Shown in pieces: positions 7,615 to 15,271 of a stretch of 51,793 nucleotides of DNA (the first letter of the stretch is position 1; the number at the start of each line of letters is the position of its first letter). Below the pieces are notes generated by a model. That model saw nothing but the letters and a program-made list of their open reading frames with translations. It was not told where the DNA came from and did not search any database. The stretch covers positions 1 to 51,793 of the forward strand of contig DVFR01000035.1 in assembly GCA_018713165.1 (NCBI GenBank). The letters are read 5' to 3'. The DNA is from Candidatus Coproplasma stercoravium. Lineage in GTDB: Bacteria > Bacillota > Clostridia > Christensenellales > Borkfalkiaceae. Made by a program: the position numbers and the translations under genes.

Positions 7615-8667
7615 TTATCCCATTTTCGAGTGAATTGCGGCGCGCTCTATCTCCGCAACAATCCGCTCGTTTCCGCGCGGGGGATTAAAATCTTTTAAAT
7701 TATTTTTAAGCTGTCTGTCGCCCATCAGCTCAAATATTTTTTCTTTAAGTTTTTCGGGCGAAAGTTCTTTTTCGCGTAAAATTCTGCAAAGCCCCGCTTT
7801 TGCAAAATATTCTGCGTTTTTCACCTGGTCTCCGCGCGTTGCGCCGTTTTCGAGCGGGATAAAGAGTGTGGGTATGCCGTTCGTTATCAGCTCGAACGCA
7901 GAGTTTGAACCTGCGCGCGCCACGGCGCAGTCGGCACATGCATAAGCTTCACCGATATCGGCAATAAATTCCGCCTGAACGTAGCCGTAAACTTTGGCGT
8001 CGATTTTGTTCCCCTTGCCGCACACGTGCAGAACGTTGTATTCCGCGCAGATATCCTTTATCTTTTCGCGCAGGGCGGCATTTATCGCCTTCGAGCCGCT
8101 CCCGCCGCCGAACACGAGCACCGTGGGGCGCGCGTCAAGCCCGAATTTTTCCATTGCTCTTGCGCGGCTGCCGCGCCGCGCTTCCCGTCTTATGGGAGAG
8201 CCGCAGTATCTGCCCCGCGCAAATTTTTCGGCGGTTTCGGGGAATGAAGTCAGCGTTGCGAGCGCAAAGCGCGAAATAATTTTGTTCGCAAGCCCCGGGC
8301 TCAAATCCGATTCGTGCGTAAGCACGGGTATGCCGAGCTTTTTCGCCGCGAGCGCGGGAGGGAGCGAAACGTATCCGCCCTTGCAAAAAAGCAGGCAGGG
8401 TTTTTCGCGCAGCAGTATGTTTTTCGCCTCGTCTACGCTGCGTTTAAGCTGCGCGGGTATGCTTAAATTTGCAAAAATTTTGCCCCGCACGAGTTTCGGC
8501 GCCGAAAAGGTGAAAAATTTTATGCCCTCCGAGCGGCAGATTGTGTATTCTATGCCTTCGGTGCCCATATATTCCGTTTCAAATTTTCCTTCCAGCTCGC
8601 GCGCAAGCGCAATGTTCGGCATCACGTGCCCCGCGCTGCCGCCGCCGCAAAACATTATTTTCTTCAT
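7615..8667 (-). CDS. murG: MurG-like UDP-GlcNAc:lipid I GlcNAc transferase
   Basis: A 350-residue GT28 glycosyltransferase that adds GlcNAc from UDP-GlcNAc to lipid I, giving lipid II at the inner face of the membrane. Seen: the N-terminal glycine loop CGGGSAGHVMPNIALA, CKGGYVSLPPALAA, the acceptor-side HESD, the second glycine loop VFGGGSGSKAIN, and the UDP-binding RAGSNSAFEL segment. Length matches MurG (about 355). It is not in a division/cell-wall cluster here, so a second copy elsewhere may be the housekeeping enzyme and this one a paralogue. A TAAAAT box (8679-8684, minus strand) is 11 nt before the ATG with no Shine-Dalgarno site, suggesting a leaderless mRNA. Confidence 0.85.
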   Translation of the reverse strand: MKKIMFCGGGSAGHVMPNIALARELEGKFETEYMGTEGIEYTICRSEGIKFFTFSAPKLVRGKIFANLSIPAQLKRSVDEAKNILLREKPCLLFCKGGYVSLPPALAAKKLGIPVLTHESDLSPGLANKIISRFALATLTSFPETAEKFARGRYCGSPIRREARRGSRARAMEKFGLDARPTVLVFGGGSGSKAINAALREKIKDICAEYNVLHVCGKGNKIDAKVYGYVQAEFIADIGEAYACADCAVARAGSNSAFELITNGIPTLFIPLENGATRGDQVKNAEYFAKAGLCRILREKELSPEKLKEKIFELMGDRQLKNNLKDFNPPRGNERIVAEIERAAIHSKMG

Positions 8668-8816
8668 AACATTAGTTTATTTTATTCGGCGCGGTATTAT
8701 GAGCGGCTTTCCGCCAAAAAAACGTCTATAAAGGCACATACGGCCGTAATATTTTTCTCACGCCCGGGCGGTGTTTGTCCCGTTTTTCAAAGCCGCGTTT
8801 ATTTATAATCATAAAG

Positions 8817-8845
8817 TTGACAGCCCGCCGCGCGGGTGGTAAAAT
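8817..8845 (+). promoter_or_regulatory. Sigma-A promoter, leaderless type
   Basis: TTGACA (8817-8822) and TAAAAT (8840-8845) are 17 bp apart. The expected start is near 8852, only a few nt before the ATG at 8856. Confidence 0.85.
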
Positions 8846-8855
8846 AATAACCGAT

Positions 8856-9206
8856 ATGGAACCTGTTTACATCGTTGCAATAGTTGTGGGCGCGCTCATG
8901 TTCGTGCTCCTTATAATAAGTTTCTGCGTGATTGCAAAGCGGCGCAAAGAGGATGAGGAGCGCCGCGTCGAGCTCGACGCCGTGTATTCCGACCCCAAAC
9001 TTGCCAAAATGGAGTACGACATCGCCTTTTACGACGACGATATTCCCCGTCCCGAACCCAGCCGCGAAGATAAGCAGGTCACGATTGACGAGGTTATCGC
9101 AGGTGAGGCCGAGCCGCGTTTCACTGCGGTTGAGAGCGCGATTTTCACCAAGGCAGACGATGGAATGGAGGAAATTTCGGGGCATTACGAGCCTGACGAC
9201 AAGTAA
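8856..9206 (+). CDS. Small membrane protein with acidic tail (hypothetical)
   Basis: A 116-residue protein with one N-terminal transmembrane helix (about 4-26, YIVAIVVGALMFVLLIISFC), a basic stop-transfer stretch (AKRRKEDEERR) and a soluble acidic tail rich in Asp and Glu (for example YDDDIPRPEP). The charge pattern places the tail in the cytoplasm. No family is recognised. The start at 8856 is set by the promoter immediately upstream; there is no ribosome-binding site, so translation is probably leaderless. It lies between the divergent murG-like gene and the PAP2 gene. Confidence 0.7.
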   Translation: MEPVYIVAIVVGALMFVLLIISFCVIAKRRKEDEERRVELDAVYSDPKLAKMEYDIAFYDDDIPRPEPSREDKQVTIDEVIAGEAEPRFTAVESAIFTKADDGMEEISGHYEPDDK

Positions 9207-9311
9207 TTTTCGGCAAGCCCGCTAAAACCGCGGCCGGCCTTGTTTTACTTTTTTGCGCAAAATATATTGCGGGCTATGCCCGAAAATTTATTTATAACGG
9301 AAATTTTTTTG

Positions 9312-9920
9312 ATGGAACTTGAAATTTTAAACTGGGTGCACGCAACCTTTCACGATATTTCGTGGCTGAACTATCTCATGAAATTCGTCTCCGCGCTTGC
9401 CGCGCACGGCGAAATAAGCATTGCCTGCTGCGTTGTGCTTCTTCTGTTTAAAAAAACGCGCCGCGGCGGTCTTGCAATGGCGGTTGCGCTCGTGCTCGAC
9501 GTGGTGGTGGTAAACCTGATTTTAAAGAACGCGATAGGCCGCGAACGCCCGTGGACGCACGAAGAACTCTCGTGGGCGCCCGCCTTTTATGAACGGTACG
9601 GCATAGAGCTGTCCACCGACTACTGTTTCCCCTCGGGGCACACGGCGGTAACTTTCTGCGCGGCGGCGGTTTTATTGATATGTTACCGCGCAAAGGCGAT
9701 ACCCGCTGTTTTCGTCGCCCTTTTAATCGGACTTTCGCGCATTTATCTTTGCGAACACTACGTAACCGACGTGCTCGGCGGAATAGTGATAGGCATGCTG
9801 TGCGGCGTTGCCGGATACTTTATATACAAAAAGATTGAAAAAACCGCCCTCGCGTGGTACAAAAAACGCCGCTACAAGATAGAGGCGCGCCTCTTCCGCA
9901 GGCATACGCCCGTCAGGTAA
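9312..9920 (+). CDS. PAP2-family membrane phosphatase
   Basis: A 202-residue integral membrane phosphatase of the PAP2 superfamily, acting on lipid phosphates such as undecaprenyl pyrophosphate or phosphatidic acid. All three motifs are visible: K-x6-RP (Lys72...Arg79-Pro80), PSGH (107-110) and SR-x5-H-x3-D (Ser142-Arg143, His149, Asp153). Five or six membrane segments are predicted by eye. The start at 9312 gives a typical N-terminus (MELEILNWVHATFHD); upstream in-frame TTG (9240) and ATG (9276) starts are possible and none has a clear ribosome-binding site. With the MurG-like enzyme nearby, a role in recycling undecaprenyl carrier is plausible but inferred. Confidence 0.88.
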   Translation: MELEILNWVHATFHDISWLNYLMKFVSALAAHGEISIACCVVLLLFKKTRRGGLAMAVALVLDVVVVNLILKNAIGRERPWTHEELSWAPAFYERYGIELSTDYCFPSGHTAVTFCAAAVLLICYRAKAIPAVFVALLIGLSRIYLCEHYVTDVLGGIVIGMLCGVAGYFIYKKIEKTALAWYKKRRYKIEARLFRRHTPVR

Positions 9921-9967
9921 ATAAATATTGCGGTATTACATGCCCAACATATATATAATTATGTAAC

Positions 9968-9995
9968 AAAACAGCGCCCGGCAGGGCGCTGTTTT
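9968..9995. terminator. Bidirectional terminator
   Basis: Perfect 12-bp arms, AAAACAGCGCCC and GGGCGCTGTTTT, around GGCA, serve the convergent PAP2 and lipoprotein genes. The right arm ends at the first base of the lipoprotein stop codon. Confidence 0.9.
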
Positions 9996-10405
9996 CAGCT
10001 TTCAAACTGCATTACGAGCTGTTTTCCGAGCAGAGGGAGGGAAATGGTGAACTTTCCGTTTTCAAGCACAATTTTCTCACGGAATTTTATCCCGAGCGCT
10101 CCCGCACCCGCGGCAAACTCGCCCGTCTTTTCGTCGTAGGCGTATTCGCACTTGTACGAGCGCTCTGCTTCGTCCTGCTTTTTGTATTTGAGCTCCATAT
10201 TCTTTTCGTCGCTCAATACTATTCTGATGTAGTCGAACCCGTCCAAAAAGTCATTACCGCCCCATTCGGCGCGGGTGCATTCGTAGGTCGCAATATACGG
10301 GTGGGTCAGCTCTTTCAGCGAGCCCGAAGTTCCCGCCGAGCACGCTGAAAACAGCGCGCACAGCACTATCGCCGCAACGGCGGCGGCATATTTCAGCTTC
10401 TTCAT
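9995..10405 (-). CDS. Small lipoprotein (hypothetical)
   Basis: A 136-residue protein with a lipoprotein signal peptide (MKKLKYAAAVAAIVLCALFSAC; lipobox LFSAC with the lipidated cysteine at position 22). The mature part looks like a small all-beta domain: alternating strands such as YIRIVLSDEKNMELKYKK, KCEYAYDEKTGEF and KIVLENGKFTISLPLLGKQLVMQF, resembling lipocalin-like or META-like stability-reporter domains, but no family is firmly recognised. No Shine-Dalgarno site is seen. Expected on the outer face of the membrane. Confidence 0.75.
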   Translation of the reverse strand: MKKLKYAAAVAAIVLCALFSACSAGTSGSLKELTHPYIATYECTRAEWGGNDFLDGFDYIRIVLSDEKNMELKYKKQDEAERSYKCEYAYDEKTGEFAAGAGALGIKFREKIVLENGKFTISLPLLGKQLVMQFES

Positions 10406-10527
10406 AACTTAAGTATGCGCGCATTTTTTTATTTTAACCGAGCGCTAACAGTACAAAACAGATTGAGTACGGTATGGCGACAGACTTTAAGACAGAGCGG
10501 GAGGTGGGACGGCTTTAAAAAATTGCG

Positions 10528-10559
10528 CAAAAAAGCGGCGGAGCCCAAAGCTCCGCCGC
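10528..10559 (-). terminator. Terminator of aldolase gene
   Basis: On the minus strand, GCGGCGGAGC and GCTCCGCCGC form a 10-bp stem followed by TTTTTT. Confidence 0.92.
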
Positions 10560-10573
10560 ATGCTCTTTAATTT

Positions 10574-11440
10574 TTACGCCTTGCCTATGCAACCGAAAAT
10601 TTCCATCTTTTCCTTAACGGTGTCTTTGATTGCCTGTGCGCCGGGCGCGAGAAGTTTTCTGGGGTCGAAGCCCTTGCCGGCGAGGTCTTTGCCCTCTTCG
10701 ACGTATTTTCTCGTCGCTGCGGCGAACGCGAGCTGGCACTCGGTGTTAACGTTAATCTTCGCAACGCCGAGAGAGATTGCTTTTTTAATCTGGTCGGTGG
10801 GAATGCCCGTGCCGCCGTGGAGAACGAGGGGCATGTCGCCTACCTTTTCCTTGACTGCCGCAAGCGTCTCAAACGAGAGGCCGGGCCAGTTGGCGGGGTA
10901 TTTTCCGTGAATGTTGCCTATGCCTGCGGCGAGCATGGTAACGCCGAGGTCTGCAATTTTTTTGCACTCGTCGGGGTCGGCGCATTCGCCCTTGCCTATA
11001 ACGCCGTCCTCTTCGCCGCCTATCGCGCCGACTTCGGCTTCAAGGCTCAAACCGAGCTGGTTGCATACGTTTACGAGCTCGCTCGTCTTTGCAACGTTCT
11101 CGTCGATGGGGAAATGCGAGCCGTCGAACATAATCGACGAAAATCCTGCTTTTATGCACTTATAGCAGCCGTCATACGTGCCGTGGTCGAGGTGGAGGGC
11201 AACCGGTACGGTTATCTTCATCTCTTCAATCATCGCCTTAACCATTGCGGCAACGGTTTTAAAGCCCGTCATGTATTTGCCCGCACCCTCCGAAACGCCC
11301 AAAATGACGGGCGCATTCAGTTCCTGTGCGGTGGCGAGAATGGACTTTGTCCACTCAAGGTTGTTGATGTTGAACTGGCCTACGGCATATTTGCCGTCCC
11401 TCGCCTTTTCAAGCATCTCTTTTGCCGAAACTAATCCCAT
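10574..11440 (-). CDS. fba: Class II fructose-bisphosphate aldolase
   Basis: A 288-residue zinc-dependent aldolase that splits fructose 1,6-bisphosphate into dihydroxyacetone phosphate and glyceraldehyde 3-phosphate in glycolysis. Seen: LHLDHG (zinc histidine and catalytic aspartate), EAEVGAIGGEEDG, GNIHGKYP and VLHGGTGIP with the zinc-binding histidines, and the C-terminal KINVNTE phosphate-binding segment. The start at 11440 (MGLVSAKEMLEKA) has GGAGG 7 nt upstream; the 12-residue extension to 11476 is unlikely. A near-consensus promoter lies at 11503-11531. Gap lies 1.4 kb away on the other strand, so two glycolytic genes are near each other but separately transcribed. Confidence 0.95.
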   Translation of the reverse strand: MGLVSAKEMLEKARDGKYAVGQFNINNLEWTKSILATAQELNAPVILGVSEGAGKYMTGFKTVAAMVKAMIEEMKITVPVALHLDHGTYDGCYKCIKAGFSSIMFDGSHFPIDENVAKTSELVNVCNQLGLSLEAEVGAIGGEEDGVIGKGECADPDECKKIADLGVTMLAAGIGNIHGKYPANWPGLSFETLAAVKEKVGDMPLVLHGGTGIPTDQIKKAISLGVAKINVNTECQLAFAAATRKYVEEGKDLAGKGFDPRKLLAPGAQAIKDTVKEKMEIFGCIGKA

Positions 11441-11502
11441 ATTTACCTCCGGAAATTTAATGGTTTGCGTATGCAAAACTCATCTGATTTTCATACAAGG
11501 CT

Positions 11503-11531
11503 ATTATAATATAAACAATCGCAAAATTCAA
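11503..11531 (-). promoter_or_regulatory. Promoter of fba
   Basis: On the minus strand TTGAAT (11526-11531) and TATAAT (11503-11508) are 17 bp apart, about 60 nt before the aldolase start. Confidence 0.85.
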
Positions 11532-11571
11532 GCCCCGAAACAAAATTTGTTACAAAAATAGCGAAAAACGC

Positions 11572-11600
11572 TTTGCTTGCGGCGGCAAAAGGTATATAAT
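11572..11600 (+). promoter_or_regulatory. Promoter of M29 aminopeptidase
   Basis: TATAAT (11595-11600) is preceded by a weak -35 (TTTGCT, 11572-11577). It diverges from the fba promoter. Confidence 0.65.
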
Positions 11601-11632
11601 GCGCTTGTAAAAGCAATAAAAGGAGAAATTAT

Positions 11633-12751
11633 ATGCGCGACGAAAGAATAAACAAACTCGCCGACGGGCTGGTAAACTATTCCGTCAGCCTCAAAAAGGG
11701 CGAAAAAGTATTCATAGAGGCGACCGACGTTCCCGAAGAACTCGTGTGCGCCCTTCTGGAAAAGGTGTACGCCGCGGGCGGCATACCCTACGTAAAGCTC
11801 GGCTCCAACCGCGTTCAGCGCTCGCTCCTTCTCGGGGCGGGGGAGGAGAGCATCAAAAAGCTCGCCGACTACGAAAAATATATTATGAGCGACATGGACG
11901 CCTACATCGGCGTGCGCGGCTTTAAAAACAACTTCGAGCTTTCGGACGTTCCCTCCGAAACCACGGCGACGTACCAGCGCGAGTTCTTCTATCCCGTGCA
12001 CCACGAGATAAGGGTTAAAAAGACCAAGTGGGTAATCCTGCGCTACCCGACCGACGGCATGAGCCAGCTCTCGGAGATGTCTACGGAGAAGTTTGAAGAT
12101 TTCTACTTCAACGTCTGCACGCTCGACTACGCGAAGATGTCGAAGGCGATGGATTCGCTCGTGGAGCTCATGAACAGGACTGACAAAGTGCGCCTCGTTG
12201 CAAAAAATACCGACCTCACTTTCTCGATAAAGGACATTCCCGCGGTGAAGTGCGCGGGCGGCTGCAACATTCCCGACGGCGAGGTTTACACCGCGCCCGT
12301 AAAAAACAGCGTAAACGGTATAATTACTTACAATGCGCCCACAATGGAGGGAGGGAAGAAGTTTGAAAACATTTCGCTCACCTTCAAAGACGGCAAGATA
12401 GTAAACGCTACCTGCGACGGCGACGACGAAGAGCTCAACAAGGTGTTCGACACCGACGATGGCGCGCGCTACGTCGGCGAGTTCGCGATAGGCGTAAACC
12501 CCTACGTCACCAAGCCCATGCTCGACATTCTCTTCGACGAAAAGATTTCAGGCTCCATTCACTTCACGCCCGGCTGCTGCTACGACGACGCATACAACGG
12601 CAACCAGAGCGGCGTGCACTGGGATTTGGTGCTTATAATGACTCCCGAATACGGCGGCGGCGAAATCTGGTTCGACGACGTGCTCATAAGAAAGGACGGG
12701 CTGTTCGTTTTAGACAGTTTAAAGCCGCTTAACCCCGAAAATCTCAAATAA
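11633..12751 (+). CDS. M29-family aminopeptidase
   Basis: A 372-residue cytosolic metallo-aminopeptidase of the AmpS/PepS (M29) family, removing N-terminal residues from peptides with two metal ions. The metal-ligand regions are visible: NIPDGEVYTAP (Glu), YVGEFAIGVNP (Glu), HFTPG (His) and GVHWDLV (His and Asp), ending with EIWFDDVLIRKDG. The length is slightly below the usual 400-410. AAGGAG at 11622-11627 supports the start. It is in its own unit between a dedicated promoter and the gap promoter. Probable role: peptide turnover. Confidence 0.9.
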   Translation: MRDERINKLADGLVNYSVSLKKGEKVFIEATDVPEELVCALLEKVYAAGGIPYVKLGSNRVQRSLLLGAGEESIKKLADYEKYIMSDMDAYIGVRGFKNNFELSDVPSETTATYQREFFYPVHHEIRVKKTKWVILRYPTDGMSQLSEMSTEKFEDFYFNVCTLDYAKMSKAMDSLVELMNRTDKVRLVAKNTDLTFSIKDIPAVKCAGGCNIPDGEVYTAPVKNSVNGIITYNAPTMEGGKKFENISLTFKDGKIVNATCDGDDEELNKVFDTDDGARYVGEFAIGVNPYVTKPMLDILFDEKISGSIHFTPGCCYDDAYNGNQSGVHWDLVLIMTPEYGGGEIWFDDVLIRKDGLFVLDSLKPLNPENLK

Positions 12752-12755
12752 ACTG

Positions 12756-12784
12756 TTGACTTGAAAAAACATATTTGATATAAT
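12756..12784 (+). promoter_or_regulatory. Strong promoter of gap
   Basis: TTGACT (12756-12761) and TATAAT (12779-12784) with a 17-bp spacer. The leader of about 85 nt contains a small GCGGG/CCCGC hairpin (about 12798-12819) before the ribosome-binding site. Confidence 0.9.
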
Positions 12785-12875
12785 ATTATCGTATCGTGCG
12801 GGAGGACGTAAAAACCCGCCTCATACATGAATCACGTTTAAAATTTTATTATTAAATCGGAGGAATACAAAAATT

Positions 12876-13892
12876 ATGGCAAACGTAAAAGTTGCAATCA
12901 ACGGCTTCGGCCGTATCGGCCGCCTTGCTTTCAGGCAGATGTTCGATGCTGAGGGCTATGAAATCGTAGCTATCAACGACCTTACCAGCCCCAAAATGCT
13001 GGCGCATCTTTTAAAGTACGATTCGGCTCAGGGCAGATACAAGTATGCCGACAGCGTAACCGCAGGTGAAGATTCCATCACCGTAAACGGCAAAACCATC
13101 AAAATCTATGCCGAAAAGGACGCCGTTAACCTTCCCTGGAAGGAACTTGACGTTGACGTAGTTCTCGAATGCACCGGTTTCTATACCTCCAAGGAAAAGG
13201 CTTCCGCGCACATCACCGCAGGCGCAAAGAAGTGCGTTATCTCCGCTCCCGCGGGCAACGACCTTCCCACAATCGTTTTCAGCGTAAACGAAAACACCCT
13301 GAAGGCTTCCGACACGGTTATCTCCGCTGCAAGCTGCACGACCAACTGCCTTGCACCCATGGCTGATACCCTCAACAAGTTCGCCAAGATTAAGAAGGGC
13401 TACATGACCACCATCCACGCATACACCGGCGACCAGATGGTTCTCGACGGCCCTCACCGCAAGGGCGATTTAAGGCGCGCAAGGGCTGCCGCCGTTAACA
13501 TCGTTCCCAACTCCACGGGCGCGGCAAAGGCAATCGGCCTCGTTATCCCCGAACTCAACGGCGTGCTCGACGGCTGCGCACAGCGCGTACCCGTTCCCAC
13601 CGGTTCGCTTACCCAGCTCATCGCTATCTGCGAAGGCGAGGTAGACGCAAAGTCTGTTAACGCCGCAATGAAGGCCGCATCTTCCGCATCCTTCGGCTAC
13701 ACCGAGGAGGAAATCGTATCTTCCGACGTAATCGGCATGACCTATGGTTCGCTCTTCGACGCAACCCAGACGAAGTGCATGCCCATGGGCGACGGCACCA
13801 CGCTTGTAAAGGTAGTTTCCTGGTACGACAACGAGAACTCCTATACTTCCCAGATGGTTCGTACTATCAAGTACTTCGCCGAGCTCAAGTAA
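12876..13892 (+). CDS. gap: Glyceraldehyde-3-phosphate dehydrogenase, type I
   Basis: A 338-residue NAD-dependent GAPDH converting glyceraldehyde 3-phosphate and phosphate to 1,3-bisphosphoglycerate. Seen: the Rossmann loop [13 protein letters not shown], the catalytic SCTTNCLAP (Cys154), the substrate loop [25 protein letters not shown], and WYDNENSY at the C-terminal end. Length is that of the glycolytic enzyme. CGGAGG just before the start, a consensus promoter and a strong terminator indicate a highly expressed single-gene unit; codon use is biased toward C-ending codons compared with neighbours, fitting high expression. Confidence 0.98.
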   Translation: MANVKVAINGFGRIGRLAFRQMFDAEGYEIVAINDLTSPKMLAHLLKYDSAQGRYKYADSVTAGEDSITVNGKTIKIYAEKDAVNLPWKELDVDVVLECTGFYTSKEKASAHITAGAKKCVISAPAGNDLPTIVFSVNENTLKASDTVISAASCTTNCLAPMADTLNKFAKIKKGYMTTIHAYTGDQMVLDGPHRKGDLRRARAAAVNIVPNSTGAAKAIGLVIPELNGVLDGCAQRVPVPTGSLTQLIAICEGEVDAKSVNAAMKAASSASFGYTEEEIVSSDVIGMTYGSLFDATQTKCMPMGDGTTLVKVVSWYDNENSYTSQMVRTIKYFAELK

Positions 13893-13910
13893 TTTTATAT
13901 CAAAAAAAGT

Positions 13911-13943
13911 ACAAGCCCGCAGGTTTCCTGCGGGCTTGTTTTT
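13911..13943 (+). terminator. Terminator of gap
   Basis: Perfect 13-bp stem (ACAAGCCCGCAGG / CCTGCGGGCTTGT), TTT loop, then a T-run. Confidence 0.95.
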
Positions 13944-14280
13944 GTATAACCTCTCGGATAGTCTGAGGGGAAGTAGAGACCATTGCCGGTGAGGAGAAAT
14001 GGCGGTGTTAGCAATCAGCGGACAAGCCCCCTTGTGTAAAGAGGGCCGCCCTACCCGAGCCCCCTTTGTGTAAAGGGGGGAGTAAAGGGGGGATTGTAAG
14101 AGTTATGGACGCCAGCGGCGCGCTTAGAATTATGGTCTGTCTTTTGAAACATTAAACAATCCCTCGTTCTGAACCTTACGCCGCCGTCTTGCGTGGCACT
14201 CGGACTGACAGACCGGGGCTACGCCATAAAAAAGACCCACCCGTTAAGCGGATGGATTGGGTGAACTATTTTTGTTGATT
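13944..14280. repeat. Repeat-bearing intergenic region
   Basis: No gene is visible in this part of the 519-bp gap before the next ORF. It holds several copies of a CCCCCTTT...AAAGGGGG palindrome (14059-14078 and nearby, with a further AAAGGGGGG unit), AATCCCTC-type segments, and an imperfect hairpin ending GGATTGGGTG (14236-14263). The same pyrimidine/purine palindromes recur at 32664-32870, so this is a member of a dispersed intergenic repeat family. Confidence 0.55.
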
Positions 14281-14329
14281 GTGTTTAACTGTTAATATTT
14301 TTCGGCTTAAATAAAAACATATTTGTGTA

Positions 14330-14357
14330 TTGACAAAAAATATATGTATGCTATAAT
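14330..14357 (+). promoter_or_regulatory. Promoter with homopolymer-containing leader
   Basis: TTGACA (14330-14335) and TATAAT (14352-14357), spacer 16. The leader then carries T8 (14390-14397) directly followed by G8 (14398-14405), six bases before the ATG of the 29-aa ORF. The G8 run occupies the ribosome-binding position, so slippage would alter translation. Confidence 0.8.
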
Positions 14358-14411
14358 ATAATAAAATACATAATACTAAATTTATTAATTTTTTTTTGGG
14401 GGGGGTATGAT

Positions 14412-14501
14412 ATGAATAATTTAGCAGGATTATTCTCGAAAATTCACAAAATCTTAAATCCGTTTGATTTAAATTACCGTAGGGGTAAACCTGATGAATA
14501 A
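14412..14501 (+). CDS. Upstream 29-aa ORF
   Basis: MNNLAGLFSKIHKILNPFD followed by LNYRRGKPDE. The G8 tract is its only ribosome-binding-like sequence. Its last codons overlap the ATG of the next gene by 8 nt, so the two are probably translationally coupled. It may be a leader peptide or a small amphipathic membrane peptide (residues 1-20 could form an amphipathic helix). No homologue is recognised. Confidence 0.45.
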   Translation: MNNLAGLFSKIHKILNPFDLNYRRGKPDE

Positions 14502-15171
14502 GGATATAAAAAAATATTTGCGCGATTCAATGAAAGGTTACGGCGTTTATAGCAGAAAACTTGAAAGTCGTCTAAATCAAACTTTTAGCGAAAAATACGA
14601 TAGTCTTATTTCCGCGGGTGTTGAAAGTGAAACGGCTCGCGAGCAGGTTTATGCTTATATCGATACAAAATTAAAAACGCTGGTTATTCCGAAAAATAAA
14701 TATCTTTTTCCTTTTCTAATGGGTATTCTGGCAGTATGTATATCTTCGTTTGAACTGTTCTTTTCTTTGATGTACAACCTGGTTTACTTTTACAGCGGGG
14801 AAATGGGCATTGTAACCGGCGGCATTGCTATTATTATAATTTTGTATTTGATTTTGGCAAGGCGTAGCTACCGTTGGTATGATTTTCTTGTTATGGGCAT
14901 AATGCTGGTTTCATGGGGAGCTTCGTTTTTTCAAATTTTTCCTTTCATATTTTCGACGGGAGAAGGAGGCTCCCGTGCACTTGATTATATATTTCCGTGC
15001 GTTATCACTATTACGACTTACATTAATAAATGGGTAACAGAACCTACAATAACTTATGTGTTTTGCCCTAACTTTTTGGTGGGTGCGGGTATATTCATAA
15101 CGACTTTAATAATGTTTATAAAACAAAGGGCAAAAATTAAAGCACGCTATCTGTTTTATAATGAGGTTTGA
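14494..15171 (+). CDS. Membrane protein with N-terminal helical domain (hypothetical)
   Basis: A 225-residue protein. Residues 1-62 are soluble and helical, with a F-x-E-x-YDSLISAGVESETAREQVYAYID pattern like the short prefix domains found before membrane proteins in Clostridia. Four or five membrane helices follow (about 68-92, 100-122, 130-150, 160-178, 194-212). No transport or enzymatic motif is seen. AGGGG at 14481-14485 supports the start. The gene is clearly AT-richer than its neighbours and follows a repeat region, which suggests horizontal acquisition. Expression may depend on the upstream ORF and the G8 tract. Confidence 0.65.
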   Translation: MNKDIKKYLRDSMKGYGVYSRKLESRLNQTFSEKYDSLISAGVESETAREQVYAYIDTKLKTLVIPKNKYLFPFLMGILAVCISSFELFFSLMYNLVYFYSGEMGIVTGGIAIIIILYLILARRSYRWYDFLVMGIMLVSWGASFFQIFPFIFSTGEGGSRALDYIFPCVITITTYINKWVTEPTITYVFCPNFLVGAGIFITTLIMFIKQRAKIKARYLFYNEV

Positions 15172-15193
15172 AATTTGCAACTTTAAATAGCAA

Positions 15194-15237
15194 AAGCCGA
15201 CATCGCAAGCATAAATTTATGTCTGTGATGCCGGCTT
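15194..15237. terminator. Hairpin between convergent genes
   Basis: AAGCCGACATC (15194-15204) pairs with GATGCCGGCTT (15227-15237) with one mismatch. It lies between the membrane-protein and ychF stops; TT-rich flanks suit bidirectional termination. Confidence 0.65.
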
Positions 15238-15271
15238 ATTTGTATTCAATTAATCGCTGGTTCGTGTTAGC

